From contig JAUCEF010000004.1 of the NCBI GenBank assembly GCA_033558025.1, forward strand, positions 2,542,001 through 2,606,000: a DNA stretch of 64,000 nt, in the 5' to 3' direction. The notes below the pieces were generated by a model, which worked only from the letters and a program-made list of their open reading frames with translations, searched no databases and was not told the origin of the DNA. The first letter of the stretch is position 1; every line of letters begins with the position of its first letter. Below are positions 41,032-51,976 of this stretch, in pieces. The DNA comes from Phytophthora sp. 'mugwort' (taxonomy: Eukaryota > Oomycota > Peronosporomycetes > Peronosporales > Peronosporaceae). Made by a program: the position numbers and the translations under genes.

Positions 41032-42694
41032 CTACTCGCTCACCACAATCACCAGCATATTTGTTCCTTGACACCCTGCGTTAGTTCCTTGGATCTGAAT
41101 TGCTTGAGGTACATCACGCTCTGTTAAGCGGCTAACATCAGCAATGAGCACACGGTTTGTCAGAGACCACGTCTGATAGTCTAGTAATCCATTTACCAGC
41201 TCAGGCGTGAGATCACCATTGATTGAAGCAGTATTAGCTACCTCGTTAGTGAAGTGGTGGAAATCGTAGTCATGGCTGATGTCGAAAGTCTGTTGGGAAC
41301 CGATACGAACGTTAACGTTTCGAATACTAGATCCTGGATGTAGTGTCCATGGGGCACTATCAAAAGGACTCTGGAACTCCTGAACAGCAGCAGAGGAAAA
41401 GCTTCCAGTTTGTTCAGCAAAAGGCATTAGAATGACATACTTAGCATTCTTGATAGAAGCGGATAGTTGTAGACCGAATGCTGCATTGAGCTGAGTTCCC
41501 TGTTTACCAATACCAGCACGCTGATAGAACCATTGTGCATAACAATCATTAAATCGAACCTTCTTAACTGGCTTGGAGATGATAGCCTGAGGATTTCTAG
41601 ATGCACAAACGGAACGTATAAACGAGAAGTGGTAAAAGACATGTATGTACCATCAACAGTGGGTTCAAGTACGTTGACAACAGCACCCCAAGAAATACTG
41701 AATCTGGCAGAAGCGGCAAGAACTCCAGACATCGGATTGCCAATGGAAGAATCAGAAACCATAACTGGACATGTATTGCCAGAGGCTAGAGTTGTGCTGG
41801 TCAAGGACATACCCTTCGAAGCATCGACAGCGACAGTTGAAGTACCCTGATTGACACGAAAACGGAGATGGATTTGCGGATTGGCCGTGAGGTCTAATTC
41901 CTTGAAGATAGGATGAAGATCTGTTAGCTTAACTTTTAGCATGTAGCTCCACGTTCCCATGATTGCGTTAGCAGTAGCAGCGCCAGTTACAAAGGCGCCA
42001 CGCGCCAATTGATTTGATGTTGTGGTAGAAGCTGCAGCTGCGCCAAGCGAAGGCCATGTAGAAGAGAAATAGAGCCCGTGTTAGGAGGGTTCGATAACAG
42101 ACGTTTTACAAGACCATCGTTGACGATAGAAGCACCACCAGAGGGGCCAGTGGTAGAAAACGAAGATGAGAATGCAGTAGTGTTAGTATAACCATCTCCC
42201 GTTGTCGAGCTTGTAGCAGAGCTATATAAAGCTGACTGAGCAGCGTCCGGGTAAAGAAACGACTCCGCACCATGCTTCTCAACGTACTGAGGACTGTAGC
42301 TAGTCTGAGCGCGAATGTTGTTCCAGAATAGTTTGTAGTCCGACATACTAACAACGGTCTTGCCATTAAGTTCAAGTGATAAACTATCGATGACATTCCA
42401 GTTACCGCACTTGAGCGTAGAGCAGAAACGATTGGCAGCAGTAGTCTGCGCAGTAGCACCATTCTTCATTGATATTTTGTATGGAGGCATGATGTATGCA
42501 TCGCGAAGGCAAGCAAATCCCTCACTTCCATTCAGCTGGGCCGTATCATCGATAGTAATAACACCATTCTGGTACGACCCCTGATTAATATCGATCACAA
42601 ATGGTACGCGTTTGCTGGAAGATACTTTGATTTCCGGGTCGCTTTGGAGCGAGCTCTGGTACAAATACTGATCGGATAGTTGAGTTTCGCTCAT
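41032..42694 (-). pseudogene. Double-jelly-roll major capsid protein, frameshifted (copy B)
   Basis: Three successive frames (42694-41987, 42008-41427, 41427-41032) cover about 550 codons, with frame changes near 42000 and 41430. Conserved blocks shared with copy A include the N-terminal L-S-D-Q-Y-L-Y-Q-S, L-S-L-E-L-N-G-K, L-H-P-I-F-K-E-L-D, F-D-S-A-P-W-T and L-I-A-D-V-S-R-L-T. Only two lesions make this the least damaged large gene of the element. It converges on the DUF3820-like gene and diverges from the protease gene. Family role: hexon-like shell protein of Polinton virions. Confidence 0.82.
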
Positions 42695-42741
42695 CGTTTA
42701 ATCTATATGGTTTCTAATATACTTTTGAGGAAATTAAATAT
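42695..42741. promoter_or_regulatory. Divergent promoter, major capsid / protease (copy B)
   Basis: This 47-bp spacer contains CTATATGG and CTAATATAC and a second AT-rich stretch AAATTAAATATA next to the protease start. The capsid gene has CATATAGATTAAACG just before its ATG on the minus strand. The same TATATAG-like word occurs before several other virion genes. Confidence 0.4.
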
Positions 42742-43125
42742 AATGAGCGATCTCATAAGCCAATCACCAGCGATCATGATCTGATCGAGCTTGCCAATCG
42801 AATAGGAGTCCATCTGGATAATATTTATGAATCAAACGAAATAACGAAACCAATTCCGAAGAAAGGGACATGTCTAGTTTTATTAAGACCTCTTAATCTT
42901 GATGTAGGTCACTGGACCTGTGTATTCAACGGTGAATACTTCGATAGTATGGGTGAGGCAGGTCCTACCAAATATGGTATCGGAAAATATAATACCAAAC
43001 AATATCAGGGTACATACGGAGACTATTGCGGGATATGGTGTATGCTCTGGTTGTACTGTCGTCAAAAGAATGAGATGAAATTATTAGAAAGATTCAAGGA
43101 TTTAAACTTGACTATTCTTAAATAA
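42742..43125 (+). pseudogene. Adenain-like cysteine protease, early frameshift (copy B)
   Basis: The ATG frame meets a stop after about 13 codons; the rest is open in the next frame to TAA at 43123-43125. In that frame lie T-S-D-H-D-L-I-E-L, the catalytic His in V-G-H-W-T-C, the Asp in G-E-Y-F-D-S-M-G and the Cys in Y-C-G-I-W-C. So all three catalytic positions survive and only a single early lesion (about 42765-42775) inactivates it. Family role: cleavage of capsid and core precursors during maturation. It begins 47 bp from the capsid gene and 38 bp before the next gene, which it may be co-transcribed with. Confidence 0.82.
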
Positions 43126-43163
43126 AAAATCAGCTTTGTTCTTCTCCAGTTAATATAAACAAG

Positions 43164-43910
43164 ATGCTCAAAGAAATAGCAGTTTCGGCGTCTATTCCAG
43201 AGACAAAGCTCAAGAGAGCGTTCAAGACAGGCACTCTATCATTAAGTAAAGCTGAGCTGAGCGGTTCTGGTGCCACGCTTCACCTTCATCCTGAATCGTA
43301 TGCTAAAGCTCTTCGAGCTCGTAAATCTGGTGAAGGAACGCGTCTAGCTATCACTCACAAAGAAATTGGATATCCATTCAAGCACATGCAAGGTGAGGTA
43401 TGCATGGAGCGAGTATCTGGGGGAAAATTTGGGGAGGTATCAAATCTGCTTTCAAATTTGCAAAAGACTCGGGCATTTTGTCACGAGTTGCTGATGTAGC
43501 TGTTACCGCACTCGCAACATATGCTGGTCAACCAATAGCAGCCATCCCAGCCAGAGCTGTTATTCGATCTATGATGGGTATTGGAGTTTATGACTCCGAT
43601 AGCGATAATGAAGGAGGGCGTCTGACCATGGCTGACTTAAGTAAAGGGGCGAACGTGCTCTTGCTTACACAAAGCGCAAGGGTATTCTTACAGATGCTGG
43701 AGATGCTGGAGAAAAGTTTCTCCTTTCCAAGGCAACCCAACCTCAGCATGAATATTTAATAAAGTCGCTTCGTGGTGAAGTCCGACGTCGTTATGGTGTT
43801 GGCGTTGTCGAGCCGAAGAAAAGGGTTTTGTAAAGGGCTCGCAAAAAGCCCGTGAGCATATGGCCAGATTGCGGTCTATGAAAAAGAACGGAGGCAGTTT
43901 TAGAATGTAA
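43164..43910 (+). pseudogene. Basic minor-virion-like protein, protein VI/X-like, frameshifted (copy B)
   Basis: Equivalent to the intact gene at 5167-5754. The first part carries G-S-G-A-T-L-H-L-H-P-E-S-Y-A. A frame change at about 43395-43405 leads into A-S-I-W-G-K-I-W-G-G-I-K, a strongly amphipathic Trp/Lys segment, then a hydrophobic region. Another change near 43640-43830 precedes a short basic tail (R-L-R-S-M-K-K-N-G) ending at TAA 43908-43910. It sits next to the protease, as precursor genes do in adenovirus-like genomes. A membrane-lytic or core role is inferred from layout only. Confidence 0.6.
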
Positions 43911-43946
43911 CTTCCGCCTTATTTGATTAATTTTTTTTAATCAAAT

Positions 43947-44812
43947 CTATTTTTTTGGTCTTAACAAGAGCATAATTGATACTGAAGTATCACGAAATCT
44001 CACCTTTTGGTCATTCTGGTTATAGATATTGATTGTGATAGTCGATCTCGAACCATTATGGCAATTCATCCACGCATACTGAGATGGCTTATAGCTGATC
44101 AGCTGGCCAATACCTGCATCGCCTCTATCAAAAGCGCTTAAAATATCCCCGGATGCGACATATTCATTTTTGATCAGATCACAGCGAACTATATATGAAC
44201 TGGTTGGGTGAATCTGTGGAATGGTATTGGATAGCTGAGCGCTAGCAACTATTGATGAGGCAGCAGGATACGTTGCTACAGACAACCCAAGGACAGCGCC
44301 AAAAGCAGTGTTGTTGATTATCAGACGAGGAACGCGAGTCGTTGTAGGCGAACCAGTTCCTCCAGCGGAATATATACCAGTAGCAGGTCTCGTGTATCCC
44401 ACAGGAAGACTCGAAGGAGTCGGAGAGAAATCTACCTGTGCCGCGTAATAGACGCTGTTTTCAGTTAGCTTGACATAAATACGTTATTTCCGGATCCGTC
44501 AATAAGATAAGCCCCTGCATTAACAAGAGCTGACTGTATACTTCTGTTGATATCATCGTAGCTGTAATATCCATCTGGTACTGTAATACTGATCGTAGAA
44601 GTGGTTGCAGCCGTCGGAACCTCGACTTGAAAGGTTGTGTTTTGGAATTGAATAGAATCAATGTTGTACTCACTGTTGAATAAGCTGATTGATTGAATAG
44701 CGCAAACAACATCGCGAAAGTCAGCTGCCGATCCCGGAAACTGATATTTCCACGACGAGTTGTATCCATCTGCTACGAGATTGGTGCTATCGATTTTAAA
44801 AAAACTCGCCAT
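43947..44812 (-). pseudogene. Minor capsid (penton-like) protein, frameshifted (copy B)
   Basis: The start M-A-S-F-F-K-I-D at 44812 is preceded by CATATAGTCATC. The first frame runs to about 44465, then the second (44402-43947) completes a protein of about 288 residues. Blocks shared with copy A: Y-Q-F-P-G-S, N-S-E-Y-N-I-D-S, T-R-P-A-T-G-I-Y and G-Q-L-I-S-Y-K-P. The order ATPase, penton, minor protein, protease, capsid is the same as in copy A. The penton call is based on position and size. Confidence 0.6.
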
Positions 44813-44849
44813 GATGACTATATGATGATCATCAAATTTTAGCTGATAT

Positions 44850-45537
44850 TTATTCAAAATCTTCAGTCTTGATTGGTTTATCGAAGTTGTATCTGATTTC
44901 CCCCTTCACAGAATCGATGAGCAACATCTGACCTTTACTTTCAGTTGCTTTGCTGTAGTAATAGACGATTGAGCGATCATCTACGCCTTTTATATTGAAA
45001 TCTTTCACTACTATCTGGAGATCGCGTTTCGAATTAGCTTTCAGGATCGCTACATACTCAGAGTTTAACCTGATCATCCTATCAGTTGCAAAGTAGCTGT
45101 GACTTAAAAATATAGTTGATAGCTTGAAGTGGCGACCTCTTGTCATGTAATGAGAAAATATATTCCTCTGGAAGAGTTTATCGTTGCTGTAGTCGTCTAT
45201 GATAACAAGCTCAGGTTTGTTAGAGCTCAAAGGAGTATGACGCACCTGGTCAACTTTGGAGGTAAATCTGGATCAGTGAAAGTAATGAAATCTTCAAGTT
45301 TCTCGCGGAGGTACTCATACAGTTCTTGATGTGGGTTACGGGCAATAATCGTGAGATGAGCAATACGTGGGGAAAATGCTTAAGAATGAAAAGACATAAA
45401 TTATTCTTTCCACTGAATGAGGGTCCAAGGACAACCATTCTAAACAGCTGCTTTATGTCGAGTGCAGGAATATCGCCCATACCAGCAGGCTTGAACTTCT
45501 TCGGCAGCGAAGCGCTGTAGTTTGGAATAGCGCTCAT
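44850..45537 (-). pseudogene. DNA packaging ATPase, FtsK/HerA (A32-like), frameshifted (copy B)
   Basis: Start M-S-A-I-P-N-Y-S at 45537. The P-loop region reads L-G-P-S-F-S-G-K-N-N, with Asn where Thr or Ser normally binds magnesium. One frame change lies near 45250-45260; after it come Walker B L-V-I-I-D-D-Y-S-N-D, then M-T-R-G-R-H-F and T-I-F-L-S-H-S-Y, the sensor region of A32-type ATPases. The gene ends at 44850, 38 bp before the penton start, which suggests one transcript. It is divergent from the fibre gene across a palindromic ATCTATATAGAT. Confidence 0.78.
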
Positions 45538-45540
45538 GGT

Positions 45541-45587
45541 CGTGTCTTTTAATCGCTGGATCTATATAGATTAAGATAATAAAAACA
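45541..45587. promoter_or_regulatory. Palindromic TATATA promoter between ATPase and fibre (copy B)
   Basis: ATCTATATAGAT at 45560-45571 is a perfect 12-bp palindrome placed between the two divergent genes, about 25 bp from the ATPase ATG and 17 bp from the fibre frame. One symmetrical element could therefore serve both directions. Confidence 0.45.
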
Positions 45588-47418
45588 CTGAGTTCTGGTT
45601 TTTCGTATCCTCAGCCAATATTTGCTTCACCGATCTACAATCCTGCATTCTATCCGTCATTAAATGCCAGTGGATATTTGACCTATGAGTATGCACAAAC
45701 GCTATATCTTAGCAAGAACGACCATCGTTTGACGTATATCACTGGCATCACTCCAGGAGCAGCCGTTAGTGGGAGAGTCTTAGTACTTGATGACACCGGC
45801 TCTATTGCTAATATCAGCTCTCTCACTACTACCAACATTTACGGGAGCATCAAAACGACAACTCAAACATCAATCACGTCTGTTGGCACTCTTACTGGCC
45901 TGAGCATCGATGGCAACCTCAGCTTTACAGGCGGTGCTCGTTCAATTACAGGGCTATCATCCATAATTGCTACTTCAATTACTGGTACTCTCCTTTCAGC
46001 TGGACAAACCAATATCACACAAGTCGGAACGCTAAATACCTGACTATGAATATGGGTGGTTTGGGTATTGATACACCTGGTTTAAAGTTTGGTGGGATTG
46101 CATTTAACCAATCTCTATATTTCAATATTACACAAGGTTCGGCAACAGCTTCACAAGCAGTCCTGCTAAAGGCATCTAAGGATATTACAGGGTTAGGATT
46201 TGTGTCAGGAGCAACCATAAACGGTACTACTCTCGTTAGTGGAACTGCATGTGATTTTGGATCGCTATCGATTGGATCAACACAAGTAATATCATCCAGT
46301 AGGAATATGCTGAACATAGGAACTATTTCGGCTACTGATACCATCAAATCAACTCGTACATCCAATGGTCAATCATTTCAAGCGTTAATGGAACGAGTAA
46401 TTGCGTTCTCTATCACTCCTTAACGGTACGGCATACTTCGGACCGAGTACTATTCACGATCTCGTCTTCGAAACTCAAAACGTAGCTCGGATGACAATTT
46501 CAGGATCAACAGGAGCAATCACTGGAATAAGCTCTCTTACCGCGTCTGGTACAATTACGGCTGGAAATCTGGCTGGAATTTTGACCTATGCTAATCAATC
46601 CGTGATAACAACGATAGGGTCTCTGACATTTTAAGCATTAATACAACCAATTCGAGTTCATATTTTGAAATAAAGGCTCTGGGTTTGACTACCTCGATGG
46701 GTCTTATACTCGAATGTGTCTATTTTCAGGGAGCAATGCTACACCTGTCCAGTTTCAGATAGAGGTTCATAATGGTTCAAACGGCACCTTAACCAATCCT
46801 GTATGGTTCGGTACAAAAACAAACAATGATTTGAGGTTCGGAGTCAATGATACAACACAAATGATTTTAACTGCCGCGGGACGACTCGGTTTAGGCACGA
46901 CAACTCCAAGCTCTCCTTTAACGGTATCCAATGCAGTCAATTTTACGTTTGGAGCTGGTAGTTCAACTGTATATCGACTAAGAACAGACTCTGGGGTGAC
47001 CGAATCGGCATTAGGTCCTATCGTTTATTCAGTTGCAGCTAATTTTGGAGGCTAGATCGCTTGTATGGCCATGGCAATGACTTCAGATAGGAGACTGAAG
47101 AGAAATATCATATCTGCCCCCCTTGATAGAATCAAGAGACTCTATGGTAGCGTTGATGTTAAACTTTATGATTGGATTCCGTCTGAGGGTTGAGATGGTC
47201 AAGAAGTCGGACTCATCGCTCAGGATCTCGTATCGGCTCATCTCACAGATTTGATCAGCGTCTTCTATCGAGACGATATTGAAGAGGGAGAAGACCCAAC
47301 GCTGGAACCAGGACGACAGCGGCTCAATGTTAATTATAGTCGCATCGCTACTTATAACATGAAGATGATACAGCATTTGATAAATGAGATTGAAGCTCTT
47401 AAATCAGCTGTTGCATAA
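45588..47418 (+). pseudogene. Fibre-like virion protein with S74 chaperone domain (copy B)
   Basis: The reading frame is open from a CTG at 45588-45590; no ATG fits, so the start codon may have mutated. The body is split into frames 45678-46043, 46046-46423, 46401-46634, 46714-47055 and a final part. Repeated I-T-G-L-S, S-V-G-T-L and I-S-S-L-T units suggest beta-strand repeats of a trimeric fibre, and L-G-I/L-G-T-T-T-P-S-S-P-L resembles phage tail-spike linkers. The end carries T-S-D-R-R-L-K-R-N-I and V-G-L-I-A-Q-D, the S74 chaperone signature, and stops at 47418. Role in attachment is inferred. Confidence 0.75.
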
Positions 47419-47727
47419 AAAATATGATTAGATAGCGAATGTCTTTATTGCTTTTGTTTTTTTTCTTTGGTTGATAAGCCCACGATCGTTGGAAACCAGA
47501 AGTACCTGTCGTCTTGGATAGTCCCCCCCCCTCAGTCTGAGTCGATGCATCTACCTTCTTGATAGTTTTGTTAAGGTCAGTCGCCCAAACAGCTGCTTGC
47601 GTCATCTGGGGTCGATCATGGATTATTAGATTCTTCATTATGGCTTTGAGCTCAGCGACGTTGAGATCGCTATTGTCTCCATATTTTCCACCTGATCTGG
47701 AATAATGCGTGGATTGAAAAAGAACAT
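47399..47727 (-). pseudogene. Small companion gene of the large Maverick protein (copy B)
   Basis: An ATG at 47727 opens in one frame; after an early frame change the rest (to 47399) holds N-V-A-E-L-K-A-I-M-K-N, V-W-A-T-D-L-N-K-T-I, a Gly-rich stretch encoded next to a run of C/G, and a basic end. It matches the gene at 992-1159 of copy A. Its 3' end overlaps the fibre gene's end by about 20 bp on the opposite strand. The W-A-T-D-L-N-K motif resembles W-A-S-D-V-D-K in the N-terminal part of the large neighbour, hinting at duplication. Function unknown. Confidence 0.5.
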
Positions 47728-47761
47728 GATCAAACCAAAGCAAGTTCTTTTAGCTTACTAT

Positions 47762-50341
47762 TTATAGTAGACGAGCGATAATATCTTTGAATTCTTGATC
47801 CTTGATAAGTTGATTGGTGTACATATCCACCGTGAGAGACTTAAGCTGCTTGATGATGCTTGGATTATTGTTCCCTAACTCAATCTCTCCCTTTAGCTTA
47901 TCATACTCAGCTCGTAGAGTTTTCAGTGGGTCATCCAGCTTATCGTGGAAGTTGTACTGGAGATGAGTGATGACAAGAATCTCTTTGAACATTTTTTTAT
48001 CCTCCAATCTGAGCTTATCGTATGAAGCTTGATCGATATGTTGCTTATAGACCAGGGACTTGATCATAGCTTGGAGACTATCACTAATCTGACATTTAGG
48101 TCCACATTTTCGACGATTAGGCTGTACCAGTACGAGCGTCTTAGCATCTAGATCGGGCAAACGAATGTACTTGCTACCAAGCTGACGATATACGTACGCA
48201 GACGGGGTGGCTAATCCCTGAATCTCATTTAGGTTATAGGTTCTTCCGCGTCGAAAAACACCTTCAAGTGGTGCAACACCAGCGCCTCTTAGGCCACGAC
48301 CTGTAATTCGTCCTTTCGTTTTCTCCAACTCATGTTTCATATCATGATACTTCTTAGCATTAATGGTGTAAACCGTCTTGGTAGCGCTTACGGCTGCTTT
48401 AGAGGCGCGAAGCGCTGATCTTATTGCCTTCAGATTTGAATTTGTTCGCTGGGAGTTAGAACCTCTCGCCTCCTTTTGTCTGGTTTCCACCTGTTTCTGG
48501 ACTATTTTTTTCTAAATGTTTCTGAGCCTCGCCATATACTTGGTAAGTCCGTTCAGCGTCATCATGAAGATTATGTAAACTTCGTTATGATCATATGGCT
48601 CGACACTTTGCACTTTTATATCAGATGCGTTGCTAAGATGATTTCACGAATAATCTTGAATTTGGCATTTACATTACCAATCATTTCCCGTTCTTCTTTG
48701 GTTGCTGGGGCTTCAATATTGCTCACAGCCTTATGTACATCTTCTAACTCATTTAATAGTAGATCGAACGTATCCATCCATCGAATATTCTTCATAACAT
48801 CACTCCAAGCTTTTCCGTAAACAATTTTACTATCCTTGTTTCTGATGTTTAGAATACGATCACGCATTGGAGCACCGAAATAATAGGTTGGGTGCGTTAT
48901 TACACCATTTCTAGACTCTACAACAGGTCGAAGGCGAAGTGGAATCATAACTTTCTCATCATATAGCTTTTGATAGTACTCGTACAGCATTTTCTTAGCT
49001 TCGCTGTCGGGGATAAATACATTTTGATCCATGTCTTCATCTATTCTACTTTTAGTACCATACCGTGCCTCTCATTTGTCATCATCAATAGTAGCCTCAT
49101 CATCTATTTTACCCACCATAGAGAGTTCTAAGCCCCTAGTCTTCATCATTTCCAAAAAGGCCCTAAGTGTTGATTGCCAATCAACCTTGGTGTTTGATGC
49201 TGGATGTTTTAAATTTGATTCTTTTCCATACACATCGATGGATCCATTTTTAACCCCAAAATATTGTTTGAGGTTGCTTCCGTCAGATTTATACATGTCT
49301 TTGTATATTGGCACAACACTCTTTATCAGGCGATTAGACTCTAATATTTCTATGTTTTTTAAAATAGTCCAAAGCAACTGGATTCGCTTACGTTCGTTGT
49401 CAGATATTTTCGACGTTGATTTTCGACCGAACTAAGTATCAGGTAATCTACGATCCTTAAGGACAACATCGAGTTCCTCTAGTTCGTCACCAACTCGCTT
49501 CTTTTTTTTCAATCTCGTGACTGTTCGCGCTTGAGTTTCCTCATCACGCATGGCTCCACCTTCATCATTTGAATTACTTTCAGCTTCATATAAGATATCC
49601 CTAATTAGATCTTCAGTAGCTACCCAGTCAATATGTTTATATCCCTTATATTTCTTCCCAGTATGTACTGCCCTGAGAGAACCTTTTTCTCTTATAGCAT
49701 ACTTAGTATCTTGCTTGCCTGTTTTCTTTCTAATGGGATGGATTCCAATAGAAAGGCCCAGTTTGGATTTTCAATATAAAGATTAATCCAATTCCTTGAA
49801 TGAACTTGCTCTTCCGTATCAACATTTTTATTACTTCTTAACTCAGGAGGTTGAGTAATGCTTGTATTAACCCCCAACTTCAGATGTACGAGCACTATTA
49901 TCAATTTCAACATCATGTGTTTTAGGTTGAGCCTGAACGTTTTGATCAGTCGTATCGATTTGATTCATATTCGTAAAGGTGCTCTTTGTTCTAGCACTAT
50001 TATCAACTTCGGCATTTACCATAACTGGACTAACATTTACTTTCAGGAATGGATGAGACATCAGGGTTTGCTGGGAGAATTTATCACTCAGCGTTTTTTT
50101 TAAGGCCTCAGCAAATCTGTCTGAGTTGATGAAGACAACATTTTGTTATCCAAGTTAATAGATTTATCGACATCGCTGGCCCACGATGCACCTTCATACA
50201 TATCGCGCTTGATAGTAGCTTGTATAACGCGTCGCTTCGCTCGCTCAAGAAGCTCCTTCGCTTTTGCTCTCTTTGGGCGAGGGATTTGAAATTAGGGAAC
50301 ATTCTGGCTATATCATGCGTATATAAAAAATGAGTACTCAT
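47762..50341 (-). pseudogene. Large conserved Maverick protein of unknown function (copy B)
   Basis: About 860 codons in pieces: ATG at 50341 (M-S-T-H-F-L-Y-T-H-D-I-A-R), fragments around 50061-49692, then 49377-49072, 49032-48616 and 48490-47762, with stops and frame changes between. The middle is charged (E-E-L-D-V-V-L-K-D-R), and the last 240 residues are rich in Lys and helix-forming residues, with R-G-L-R-G-A-G and V-D-M-Y-T-N-Q-L-I-K. The C-terminal part matches 12-986 of copy A, so the gene is conserved between lineages. No known domain was recognised. Size and place next to the fibre suggest a virion component or scaffold (inference). Confidence 0.55.
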
Positions 50342-50425
50342 AATTACCAAAAGCTCGGCATAACTGAATTATGTCGATACGGGAGATATGTATGACATAT
50401 TGTGTTTCTTTCATTTAAAAGACTA

Positions 50426-50690
50426 AAATATCTGTCCTTAATGCAATGAAATGGAACGCCAAATATTACTTCCAGTTCGCGTTTATATTTACGATTACAA
50501 CAGTTGAGCGGAAATTGGATACAGCATCAAGATTCAGCAACTCATCTTTTATACGGCATACTTCCTGAATAATTCATAGCTTTCGACGTATCTTAACAAG
50601 TTCATGGTCTTTATCTAAGCAATTCTTACACATTTCTTTATCCTTAGGGTCTATATAAAGTCGTATATAAATTCTAACAAAAATAGTGGT
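50426..50690 (-). pseudogene. Possible decayed small ORF with C-x-x-C
   Basis: On the minus strand this stretch reads D-P-K-D-K-E-M-C-K-N-C-L-D-K-D-H-E-L-V, a stop, then I-I-Q-E-V-C-R-I-K-D-E-L-L-N-L, and a second stop. The charged, helix-like composition is more protein-like than the surrounding DNA. There is no homologue in copy A, because that part is outside the window. It may be a remnant of a small zinc-binding gene or chance. Confidence 0.25.
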
Positions 50691-50813
50691 GATAATATAC
50701 TTTAGTCAAAGCTTACAGAGGATGTCTCTATCAAATTTATTTCCAAGCTAATGACGCCTTGAGGTTTATATATTTTTTGACGCGGGGTGAAACCCCCGTC
50801 CGGAGCGACTACG

Positions 50814-51912
50814 TCAGCTCTTTGAATCCCAGAACTCCTTTTCGAGAGTCGATATTCTATTTTTGTTGACCAAGCGGAGATTATCTTGTGGCTCCCACGT
50901 TAAATCATCATATCCAATCCATTTTATCAAGAATTTGTGCTTCTTGTTTTTCATGATTTTATGGTCTAAGATCTTCTCAGCTTCGAGGATATCCCCACGA
51001 TTGATAGTGGCATCCGTTGTCTCTGATTGTATCATTTTTTAGATCATTTGCTGCCTTGTAGAGCATATGGCCATTTTTGGACTTGATTTGTACTCGGTAA
51101 CCATCTATTCCGACGACCATATACACAGCTTTGCTCCAGCGAGCTGACTCTTTGCTGAATGTTTGCTTCTTGAGACGATATAGCACATTTGTACCTACTT
51201 CAAATTCGTTGTCAACTTTATCAGCTTCCGCTTGATTGTGATCCAGCTCCGGCTTCATGACCTTACCTTTAGCCTCGTTTGGGGTCATTCCGATAGATCT
51301 GTGAATAGTGCCATTATAGTTAGCAATAATGTCGCTAATAAGCTCTTGTGTACTTCTTGGGTGATATCTTTGTGTACTTCTTGGGTGATATCTTAGTTAG
51401 TCTCTGTTTAATCGTTCTGTTGAATCGCTCGATCTTCCCCATCGTACCGTGATCGCCTGGCTCGTTGTGTAGTGTTCGATATACTTGGATTTAAACCATG
51501 CTTGTGCCCGTTTGTTCATGATCTCACTCCTATTGTCGCTGGTGATGATGTCTGCCTCATGAGATCGAATGAAATGTTTCAGCGCAGCCAATACGACTGA
51601 TGCAGTCTTATTTTTGAATAACTTAGCGTAGCCAATCCGTGAGTTGATATTGATAACTGTCAGTATTGGTTGCTTTTCATAAAATCCGAGATCCATCTGC
51701 CATGAATTTGGGTTATGGGACGTGATCTTGAATCCATCGTAGTTTCTTTTCTGTTCCTGAAAGCGTTGAATATCTGGCCGAGTCCGATACCATTCCGTAA
51801 CTAATGTAAGCGTTATTTTGGGGGCCAATTCTCTCACTTTCTCATATAGAGCTCGAGCAGCAACATATCCAGTTTTTGGATCATAGTAGAGTTTCTTTAA
51901 GAGCTCAGCCAT
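50814..51912 (-). pseudogene. Retroviral-type integrase with C-terminal chromodomain, frameshifted
   Basis: From the ATG at 51912 the catalytic core shows Asp in W-Q-M-D-L-G and Asp in I-T-S-D-N-R-S-E. The third acidic residue, E in G-K-I-E-R-F-N-R, lies in another frame at about 51412-51440, so a frameshift near 51480 splits the D,D-35-E triad. A later fragment (51288-50977) encodes the SH3-like part, F-E-V-G-T-N-V-L-Y-R-L, and the last (51035-50814) a chromodomain, K-F-L-I-K-W-I-G-Y-D-D-L-T-W-E-P. RVE plus chromodomain is standard for Mavericks; the chromodomain may direct insertion to modified histones. A 24-bp tandem duplication at 51347-51394 interrupts the middle. Confidence 0.82.
51347..51394 (+). 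repeat. Exact 24-bp tandem duplication in the integrase gene
   Basis: TGTGTACTTCTTGGGTGATA plus TCTT occurs twice back to back (51347-51370 and 51371-51394). Being exact, it is much younger than the divergence between the inverted repeats, so it arose after integration. Confidence 0.85.
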
Positions 51913-51976
51913 ACTATGTATATTGTAGGTAATCAAATAAAAAAGTGTACGCTTTTGTTTTCGACTCTCTCTATAT

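Noticed and set aside
51347..51394. CRISPR-like array
   Set aside because: Only two adjacent exact copies with no spacer; a simple tandem duplication.
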